From: Talinum fruticosum
Lineage: Eukaryota; Streptophyta; Magnoliopsida; Caryophyllales; Talinaceae
NCBI GenBank assembly: GCA_021018815.1
Contig: JAITYX010000026.1
Location: 7,740,212-7,804,211, forward strand
Direction: 5' to 3'
Length of the DNA: 64,000 nt
Part shown: in pieces, positions 56,460-64,000 of the stretch
How the letters are laid out: each line of letters starts with the position of its first letter
How positions within the stretch are numbered: the first letter of the stretch is position 1
Position numbers and translations under genes: made by a program
Notes under the pieces: generated by a model
The model's input: the letters and a program-made list of their open reading frames with translations, nothing else
Told to the model about the DNA's origin: nothing
Database searches by the model: none

Positions 56460-57969
56460 AATGTACTAGAGGCCCTAAATGAACCTGAATGGGGAGAGGC
56501 TATGCAAGAGGAACTTAATCAATTTGAAAGAAACCAAGTCCGGACTCGACCAAACGACCTTCTAACCACCCAGCCATAGGAACCAAATGGGTCTTCAAGA
56601 ACAAACTGGATGAGGATAGGTTAGTAGTTAGAAATAAAGCTAGACTTGTGGCTCAAGGTTACAATCAAGAGGAAGGAATTGATTGTGGGGAAACCTTTGC
56701 ACCAATTGCTAGGATTGAAGCAGTTAGAATCCTATTGGCATTTACATCAAGCATGAACATTAAATTATATAAAATGGATGTCAAATGTGCTTTTCTTAAT
56801 GGTTTCATTCAAGAGGAAGTCTATGTTGAGCAACCCCTGGATTTGAAAACTCAGAATTTCCAAATCATGTTTTCAAGTTGCAAAAGGCTCTCTATGGTCT
56901 TAAACAAGCTCCTAGAGCTTGGTATGAAAGACCGAGCAGCTTTTTGGTTGAAAATGATTTTAAAAGAGTTCAGATTGACAAAAATATTTTCATAAAAACC
57001 AAGGGGAAAGACTTTCTTATTGCTCAAATCCATGTTGATGATATAATTTTTGGAGCTACTAATGAAAATCTTTATCGAGATTTTTCTTAGTTAATGAGAC
57101 AGGAATTCCAAATGAGCATGATGGGAGAACTCACTTTCTTCCTTGGTTTACAAATCAAGCAAGACAAGGATGACATCTATGTCCATCAATCAAAGTATAC
57201 CAAGGAGTTGCTGAAAAAGTACAAGCTTAAAGATGCAAAACATGCAGCAACATCAATGAGTAGCAACATAAAACTAGACTCGGATGAGAAAGGTAAAGCA
57301 GTAAATCGAAACTCGTCGAGGTATGATTGGATCTCTGCTATATCTCACATCTAGTAGGCCGGACATAATGTTTAGTGTATGTCTCGTATGCAAGATTTCA
57401 AGCTAATCCAAAAGAATCACATCTCACTGCGGTGAAGAGAATTTTTAGATATCTTGCAGGGACTCGGAATTTAGGTCTATGGTTCTCAAGAGACTTAGAA
57501 CCGACCCTCACTAGATACTCGGATGCTAATTATGCTGGATACAAAGTTGATAGAAAGAGCACCTCAGGAGCATGTCAATTTCTGGGTCAATCCCTTATAT
57601 CTTGGCACTCAAAGAAGCGGAACTCGGTTGCTCTATCAACTATCGAAGCCGAGTACATTGCAGCTGGAGCATGCTGTGCTCAAATTCTATGGATCAAGAA
57701 ACACTTGAAATACCTTGGACTATTATTCAAATCAATTCCAATCAAGTTTGACAATCGGAGTCCAATCAGCATCACTAAGAATCCAGTTCAGCACTCAAAG
57801 ACAAAGCATATTGAGGTCGGTATCATTTTCTAAGAGACCATTTTGAGAAAGGTGATATTGAATTAAAATTCATTCCTAAAAACTTCAACTAACCGATATC
57901 TTTACTAAGCCGGTTATTGAGGATCAATTTTGCTTTATTAGGAATGAACTTGGTATGATAAATGCATGA
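56460..57969 (+). pseudogene. Copia reverse transcriptase and RNase H (broken)
   Basis: RT: '[16 protein letters not shown]', '[20 protein letters not shown]', '[20 protein letters not shown]', '[13 protein letters not shown]', and the catalytic block IHVDDIIFG at 57028-57054, where the family usually has YVDD. RNase H: 'YSDANYAGYKVDRKSTSGAC' and 'LSTIEAEYIAAGACCAQ', wording typical of SIRE-type elements. The last codons are 'NELGMINA', with a stop at 57967-57969. Frame breaks near 56860, 57090, 57350 and 57830. Confidence 0.88.
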
Positions 57970-58373
57970 TTATGTGTTTTTCTAAGTAAAATTATCTTGC
58001 ATGATTATGTATTATATGTTTCCTTATGTGTCTTAATAACAATTAGTTCAGTTGACCCAGTGATACTCAGCTAGGAGTTATTATCTGTTTATGCTTTCCG
58101 AGTTACTCGTAAACTCTACTCGAATCGGACTCGGCTTTTGAGAAAATTGGACTTCAAACTTCGAAATCATCTCTATATTAGCGGAGAATTTCTGAAATTT
58201 CTTTTAAAATCTCTCCTTTTCTTTTCTCTCTCTCTCTCGCGTAACGATAAGAGAACTAGGCGTTGGGAGACAGACACTAGAATTGTAACCGTTGAAGAGC
58301 ATAACGGACACACCTGTCCAAGGCGACCATTGGAAAGTTGGGTCGAACGGATATTGAAGGACATTTCTTTCGC

Positions 58374-58381
58374 TATAAATA
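58374..58381 (+). promoter_or_regulatory. Internal TATA box upstream of third ORF
   Basis: TATAAATA in 'tttcgctataaatagcatc', followed by a CT-rich leader and an ATG at 58536 (context aaacatgcct). It resembles the TATA box in the right LTR but the surroundings differ. Confidence 0.5.
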
Positions 58382-58535
58382 GCATCTATTTTCCTTCATT
58401 TTGCTACTTTACTCTCTACTAACATACACTCTCGTATATTTACTCGTACAATCTCAGCTCTCAAGCAATCTCAAGCTCTCAGTACTCTCTCTTTTTCTTC
58501 AAGCTAACTCATCGTCTTCTCAAAGCTTCTCAAAC

Positions 58536-60144
58536 ATGCCTAAAGAGGTTCCGCTCTAGATTTTCTTGGTTCCGCAACCAAGAAACCTAGAACCAAAAGC
58601 CACGAGGGTCCTTCTAACCCCTTGAAAGTCCTTGTCACCCAACATCTAATGTTGGACAACAAATTCTTCCCAACCACAAAATTCTCGTGGTTGAAACAAA
58701 TCAAAACCATAGGGGTATACAATTTCCTCTATTTCAGCGAATTTATTTACCCGTAACTCATCGCTGAGTTCTACTCAAACCTTTCCAGCTCGAGGGGATC
58801 ATCACCTCCAGAGTTCGCGATACGGTAGTTCTTATTAACGTCTCTCTTCTCCATCGTCTATTCAAAGTTTCATTTATTTTCCTTAACAGCAACCCCATCC
58901 CCTTTAACGAGGTTGTCGATGAATTTTTGAAAAATATGCCAAGGAAGTCCTTGAGTCATGCAAAAACTTTTCCGTGACTCGGATGAAGATTGAGGCTCGT
59001 CTTCTCGCTTCTTGCTGATGAGAACCTTCTTTTCTCATCATACCAGCAAAGAGAATCCTAATTCAAAGATTCTCAAGGCTTTGTTTGACATTCTCGAGGG
59101 CTACGACATAGACCTCTTCCCAGCCATTATTGAGCAGATGGGCTTTGTGCCAGCTCGGACCAAGAAATCCACTCCTCTCCCTTTCGGAGCTCTACTCACT
59201 CTTATTTTCAAACAATTCAAGGTCTCGCTCCCTCGGACCCTAATGAGGTGTCCGAGGCTGCCATAGTAGTTGGCGAGAAAGGGCGTCTTGGCTATGGATA
59301 CCAAGAAACCCAACCGGGTGTCCGGGTCCACAGCTCGAACTAAGGCAACCCTCTCCTTCGCCTTACACTCATACTCCTCTTTTACTCCCTCCTCCACCTA
59401 GCGGTGCTTCCACCCTCTGTCACTACCGCTTTGTCTACCACGATGATAGACAAGCTCTCCTCTCGTGTCCAAGGAAATCAAGGACACTCTCCGCTCCTTC
59501 AAGACTGTCTTTCAGTCTATGACCATAAACTAAAAGACGACCCAATCTCAAATTTGAGAGCAGCAAGATGTGCTCCTCAAAATGAAGGCTTTGGTTAAGG
59601 AGCAGCAGGAGACGATCAAGCTCCTCGGAGAAAGGCGCTCTAAAGTAGCTCAGGACCTGGACAGCTCGAAACATCCGAAGAGTCCTCGAGCTCTCGCCAA
59701 ATCTCCATCCGGAGAGGCAGTTGAAGAAGAAGAAAGGGTTGCGACTGAAGCAGCTCCTTTTGAGGAGAAGGAGGAAGGATAGAAGGAAGAAGAAGAAAAA
59801 GAGGAAGAAGGAGGTGAAAAGGAAGACGCTCAGGGACAAGGTGCTCCCGCTCCTCAACCTCGAACCGATAATCTCGCATGCCAGCTCCGAGTGAGTCGAA
59901 AATCTTGCTAATGCTGGTCGAGTCGACAGCAGTCAAGCCGGAGGAAGCACCATCCTCCATGGAATTTCTAAAGGATGAACCTCTGGATAATCTCATTCTG
60001 CGTCGGCCACTCGGAGCTAAGCCCCCGCCGGAGATACCGGTGCTGCCATCGCCCGGATCTTCAATGTCATTACAAGCATATCGGCGAAGGTGCACTGCAT
60101 GTTCATCCGCTTCAACTCGGACCGCACCCACTCCATCGTCTTAA
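58536..60144 (+). pseudogene. Third ORF of copia element, 'putative plant transposon protein'-like (broken)
   Basis: Reads MPKEVPL, then in interrupted frames a basic start ('KKPRTKSHEGPSNPLKV'), 'FPTTKFSWLKQI', and a best-preserved stretch at about 58970-59290 with 'HHTSKENPNSKILKALFDIL' and 'LPFGALLTLIFKQFKVSL'. The latter resembles the Transposase_32 domain found in extra ORFs of plant retroelements. An Arg/Glu-rich, probably coiled, part and a Pro/Ser-rich tail end at 60142. Whether it is env-like, a silencing counter or something else is unknown. Domain recognition is moderate. Confidence 0.5.
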
Positions 60145-60633
60145 TTTTTTTCTATTGTTTTATTTTTTTCTCTTTTGTCCGGACAATCAAATTGTATCTA
60201 GTTGATATTTTCTTCCCCATTTTGATTTTTTTGCTGAAAGGTAAGGGGAGAAAAATTAGAAAATTTGTTGTCTTGTTTAGGGGAGTTTTCACCTTCTTTT
60301 CTCGTGTATTTTTTTTGTATATATCTGAATGAAGGTCTTAAGTTTCGAGCATATTGATTTCAGAGTATATCTTCTTTCCGAGTTTAAATTTCTTATTTTG
60401 TTTTGCTATGATATATCGCCTTTGTTTTTTCTTTGATATAACTACTCACAATTTCTCATCAAATGAGCTATCTCGCAGACAATATTCTAAGTCTGAATCA
60501 CTTCATTTATTATTCTATTTTTCTACGATATTTTATTCTAAGCTCGATATATTCTTTGCCAAATGAGTAAGAATGAAAACTCTTGATTATTTCACTAACG
60601 AAGTTTCTATCCGAGTATGGAATGTCTTTCATC
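60145..60633 (+). other. Copia 3' untranslated region
   Basis: T-rich non-coding sequence between the third ORF and the PPT. Small open frames are not supported. Confidence 0.55.
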
Positions 60634-60645
60634 AAAAAGGGGAGA
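60634..60645 (+). other. Copia polypurine tract
   Basis: aaaaaggggaga directly before the right LTR. Confidence 0.85.
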
Positions 60646-60646
60646 T

Positions 60647-62118
60647 TCAAGACTCGGACTCGAATTTATATCATTCCGAGTACTATTAAGGACTCGGTAC
60701 AAATCTCATCCCTCCTAGGTTTTGATTACAAGTCATTCCGAGTGTTATAAAAACTATTGTGTATGTTTTCATTCAATTCCGACTCGACTCGTAAATCACA
60801 TTATTGTTTATCAACTCACACCGATGTTTCGAGTCACTTAGACACTACTTAGATTTATCGCATGTTCAAATAATCTCTCTAACACTTTTTATCTAAGTTC
60901 GACTTCATACTATGAGGAAAAATAAATTACAGCGTTAATTCAACTTTCTAAGTCAGCATGTTTGTTCGAGAATTATTTGTCTAGATCAAGTACTCATACT
61001 CGATATTCTCTTTACAACTTGATCTATCCTAAGACCGACTCTAATGGATTCCGAGTATAATGAATATTAGACTCGGAAAATTCCACTCCTCTAGGCCTAA
61101 GATAATTATGCACTTAATTATCTTAATTAAATTATTATCTGTGTGTAATCTTGGACCAAAGTATTTTATACTTTGAGAGCCAAAATTTGTTTACTTTTAT
61201 AGGTTATCTAAACGAGGTTATCCTATTTTTAAATTACAAAAGTAACCGGCTTCAAGTCGTCAATCGACAGCAGACAAGACTTTTCTACTCTTGAATAAGG
61301 CCTAGATGTCTGTGTCGGGGTTGCCTGTTTCAAAACTAGGAATCTTCAACGCTAAGCTCAACGGTGGTTTCCACCTTACTTTTCGGACAACACCAGTTGA
61401 CATCAGCACCTTTAAGAGTCAAAAGCCATTGCACAATGTTCATATCTCAACGGATCTTTTCGAGCGACTCGGAAAAATCATTACAACGGTCACAAAGGAC
61501 TTCTATTCGGAAGATAGTCACAATCGCTAATCTGCTTGGTCATCTATAAATAGAAGCCACTTCGCAAGATTTGAAGATTGCTGAACACATTTCGAAATTA
61601 TATCTCTTTGTATATACTCATTCAATCTTCTTCTTACAACTCCAAGTCTCGTACTTAACACTTTTCCGAGTTGTAAAGTCTTTTAATCAGTCACATAGTC
61701 TTTTTACTTTCTGATTAAGGTCCCTTAACTGAGTTGTAAGGGTTAACTTAGCTTAATTGTCCCTAACCGTAAAGATTACCTCAGTTAGGAAGTACTAGAT
61801 CGAGATATGGAAACTTCGAGTCTAGGAAAATTCTGTAAGGAATTGTTTAAGGGAGCAATTCTGGTTGAGTCATTCTGTTGTATTTTGTGGATTCAAAATA
61901 GTGGATTTGACTTGGTGCTTGCACTAGCACCGGCCGTGGTTTTTCGCCGCAGGAGGGTTTCCACGTATATCCGAGTTCACGGTTTTCGAGTTCAATCTAG
62001 ACTCAGATTGTCTTGATTATTCTTTTCAAACTTTAATCTTCCAAGTTTGTTAAAATTTCCTCATCACCCTATTCATCCCCCTCTAGGGTGACTAAGACTC
62101 TCCAAGAGCAAACCTTCA
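60647..62118 (+). repeat. Right LTR of copia element (complete promoter)
   Basis: 1472 bp, ends CTTCA. It holds TATAAATA at 61545-61552 in a segment missing from the left LTR. The start is mutated (TC where TG is expected). The shared end 'aagactctccaagagcaaac' matches the left LTR. Confidence 0.9.
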
Positions 62119-62413
62119 CAAAGTGCATTCCAAGATTTGATGATATATTGTATATAACTAGGTTGATGTTGTTCCGTCCATTGATCGAAATATAATAAAT
62201 ATGGTTGATGAATGTATCCTTGTGAATTTAGTTAAGTTTTTATTTTTGTTGGTGGCCCTTCGAGAAACCGAATGCCCCGCTTAACAATGAGATCCGATAA
62301 AATTGTTTCACGTCCAAGCACTCAAACCAAGTGACCCGATTCGGACATGATTAATTTAATTTAATTTGGTCTTGATTAAAAGTTTTGATATCCCTCTTTG
62401 TTATGGTTATAAA
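62119..62413. other. Spacer between copia and hAT elements
   Basis: No coding region. The last eight bases, gttataaa (62406-62413), are the likely left copy of the hAT target duplication. The right copy is outside the window. Confidence 0.5.
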
Positions 62414-62760
62414 TAGACCTGGCAAAACCGATCCGAACCGAATGAGTCAACCCGAACAACTCGAAACCCAAACCGAACCGACATCCGAAACAGTTGAACC
62501 GATTTTGACCCGAAAATCGAAATGAACCGACCCGAACCGAACCGACCCGAAATGTAATGAACCCGATTTAGACCCGAACCGAAACGACCCAATCCGAAAC
62601 CGAACCGACCCGAAACCGAAACCGACCCGAAATATAATTGACCCGATTACAACCCGAATCGAATCAGTCCCGAACCGAATCCGACCCGAACCGAATCGGA
62701 CCCGACTCGAATAAAAGTGACCCAAACCCAACCTCGACCTTAATTTGAATTTGACCCAAC
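62414..62760. repeat. hAT subterminal CCGAACCGA repeats
   Basis: Dozens of degenerate CCGAACCGA/CCCGAAA words. The Gly-Phe-Gly-Ser-rich open frames on the minus strand are translations of this repeat and not genes. Confidence 0.85.
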
Positions 62761-63497
62761 CCATATTTTTTTGGTAAGTCTCGCATGATAGACTTTTGTG
62801 CTTGTAATGGTACAAACAATTTTGATCAACCTCAAATCTTATTCAAGCAAATTCATACCAAGGGATGGTGGTGGACCCGATAATATTGTATTTTACATTA
62901 TTCTTATAAATTATAATCACTTGTTCCAAATTTTGAGTAAGCGTTGATTAGGTGAAACTAGTGCAATGATGCTACCTGTGAACATGATTTTTAGTGCAAC
63001 ACTAAGGATTTTAAAAAATTACAAAATCAAATAAACTATCAATTCTCATTTCTGATTGTGACAAACACGGTCATTTCCATAAACAACACCAATGGCAACA
63101 CGCACAACACAACAAATCAATACAAAAGTACTATAACATAACATAATAACATGATGATTATCTAATAAAAATTACACAAGCTCATAATAGTATGTAACTA
63201 GTTTTTACATATAAAAGATTACAACTTAGAGAGTTAGTTGTGTAATAGATTGATCATTTTTCTTCATTCTTCTTATCTGCATCAATGGAGAAAAGCAAAC
63301 GGCTCGCTTCGCTTCAAAAACCTGTAATTTATTACAAATCAAATAAGATATAAATAGTGAACTTAGCAACTTCGCAATATTAAAGGAATGAATGAACAAT
63401 AGCAAATTAACTCAAACAAAAAGCAGGAATAATAAGAAGAGTTATATATTAATTTAATTAGCAATAATTATTTTGAAGGAAGTGTACCTGTCTTAGG

Positions 63498-63553
63498 CTA
63501 CTTAACATTCATCCAATCCACATAAGAGCCAGTAAATTCCTCTTCATCATTGG
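63498..63553 (-). CDS. hAT transposase, last coding exon
   Basis: After acceptor AG (63555-63554). The codon split with the upstream exon gives Ser, then NDEEEFTGSYVDWMNVK and a stop (TAG at 63500-63498). The short acidic tail follows the dimerisation domain. A GTACAC just after the stop (from 63488) may start a 3' UTR intron. Confidence 0.65.
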
Positions 63554-63662
63554 CTAAAGTTCAAACCATCAAACAACAACTCATATGTTAATAAAAATAG
63601 GGATAAAAGTATATTAGTTAGAAAAAATATAAATATAAGGAAAAATAAAGCAAAACACTTAC

Positions 63663-63966
63663 AATCAAAACCATACAACCAACTTTGAGTAGTTATCAAA
63701 GCTTCAACATTTTCAGGAATGAAAGAGCTTTTCCATTTGTTCAAAATTCTACCACCAATGCTAAAGGTCGATTCTGAAGCAACCGTAGTAAGTGGCACAC
63801 TCAATATATCACTAGCCATAAGAGAGAGTTCTTTATACTTTTCAGAATTTTCTTTCCAAAAAGATAGAACATTCAACTCTCTTTTGCGCTCCATCTCAGA
63901 ATCTTCCAAATATCTATCAAGCGGACTAGTGTAAGAATCACCACCAAATTCATCATTATCGAAATC
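63663..63966 (-). CDS. hAT transposase, dimerisation-domain exon
   Basis: Minus strand from acceptor 'ttttgtag' to donor GTAAGT (63662-63657). It encodes an acidic linker ('DFDNDEFGGDSYTSPLDRYL') and then the hAT C-terminal dimerisation domain: 'LNVLSFWKENSEKYKELSLM', 'ASDILSVPLTTVASESTFS', 'GGRILNKWKSSFIPENVEAL', 'TTQSWLYG'. This domain multimerises the transposase. The W and the ASES-FS block match plant Ac-like and DAYSLEEPER-like proteins. No stop or shift is seen, so this part may be intact, unlike most other transposon genes here. It could also be a domesticated hAT gene. Confidence 0.85.
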
Positions 63967-64000
63967 CTACAAAATTACAATTAGTAACACAAACACAATT

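Larger units (their letters stand above)
51969..62118 (+). mobile_element. Ty1/copia retrotransposon, SIRE/Maximus-like, with third ORF
   Basis: A 10.15-kb element with LTRs tipped TGAAG...CTTCA, an iMet-like PBS, gag with a UBN2-type domain and zinc knuckle, protease, integrase, RT and RNase H in copia order. A further ORF lies between pol and the right LTR, and the PPT is at 60634-60645. The flanks share caaag (51963-51967, with two extra bases before the LTR, and 62119-62123). RT/RNase H wording and the extra downstream ORF fit the Sirevirus group. All genes carry frameshifts, so it is inactive. Confidence 0.9.
62414..64000 (-). mobile_element. hAT DNA transposon (right part beyond window)
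   Basis: Terminus TAGACCTGGCAAAACCGA at 62414, identical over its first 16 bases to the nested MITE at 29020. Subterminal CCGAACC / GACCCGA repeats run to about 62760, then comes a shared core 'atgatagacttttgtgcttg'. The transposase C-terminus follows on the minus strand. The transposase start and right terminus lie outside the window. Confidence 0.82.

Noticed and set aside
58536..60144. Calling the third copia ORF an envelope gene
   Set aside because: No signal peptide, membrane segment or fusion-like feature could be followed through the broken frames. The best-preserved block resembles a plant transposon protein domain instead.
62407..62815. Gly/Arg/Phe/Ser-rich minus-strand frames
   Set aside because: Same repeat artefact in the subterminal region of the right-edge hAT.
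1..64000. tRNA or rRNA genes
   Set aside because: No cloverleaf with anticodon or rRNA core motif was noticed by eye. The only tRNA-related matches are primer-binding sites. A tRNAscan run would settle it.

Overview
The window is plant nuclear DNA. The evidence is GT-AG introns, a plant-type ABCB transporter gene start, a Stowaway element, a plant CACTA element, plant hAT sequences, Ty1/copia and Ty3/gypsy retrotransposons with 5-bp-type target duplications, and AT-rich intergenic DNA. It looks like a non-grass angiosperm, but that is an impression rather than a test. No rRNA, tRNA, CRISPR array or bacterial-type operon was seen. The only convincing intact host gene is the 5' part of an ABCB (P-glycoprotein/MDR-type, auxin-efflux-like) transporter on the minus strand. 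It has exon 1 at 5745-5512, a 55-nt exon 2 at 749-695, and exon 3 running off the left edge from 136. A broken first exon of a second host gene (DUF1749/UPF0613 alpha/beta-hydrolase type) lies at 37.9-38.2 kb.

Layout: 0-6 kb ABCB gene and promoter. 6.7-8.9 kb fold-back element of a GTAAG-rich family, a 40-bp tandem duplication and a Stowaway MITE. 11.9-13.6 kb 5'-truncated LINE remnant between perfect 14-bp target duplications. 13.77-21.50 kb a gag-protease-only Ty3/gypsy (Tat-like) LTR element whose 3' half is filled by three unrelated repeat arrays. 24-26.2 kb fragments of repeats with GCTCG or GGGTC words. 26.28-31.32 kb a CACTA element with TIRs, 3-bp target duplication and subterminal repeats, carrying degraded TNP2-N-terminal and TNPA-like genes and a nested 590-bp hAT MITE with a perfect 8-bp target duplication. 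31.6-32.9 kb a long fold-back. 34.3 kb a 122-bp hairpin. 38.6-46.8 kb a rearranged Ty3/gypsy (chromovirus-like) cluster forming a large palindrome with a third pol copy. 46.8-48.9 kb a solo LTR. 50.2-51.3 kb a TIR element. 52.0-62.1 kb a SIRE-like Ty1/copia element with both LTRs, degraded gag-pol and an extra third ORF behind an internal promoter-like site. 62.41 kb to the right edge, a hAT transposon whose transposase C-terminus is still readable.

Nearly all coding signal outside the ABCB gene is transposon-derived and broken by frameshifts and stops. Nothing in the window amounts to a new multi-gene system. The features most worth a second look are structural. They are the palindromic gypsy cluster in which integrase sequence is fused to the complement of a tRNA-iMet primer-binding site, the copia element whose 5' LTR has lost its TATA region with a templated filler, the third copia ORF behind its own TATA box, the repeat arrays in the RT-less gypsy element, and several long fold-backs able to make hairpin RNA.
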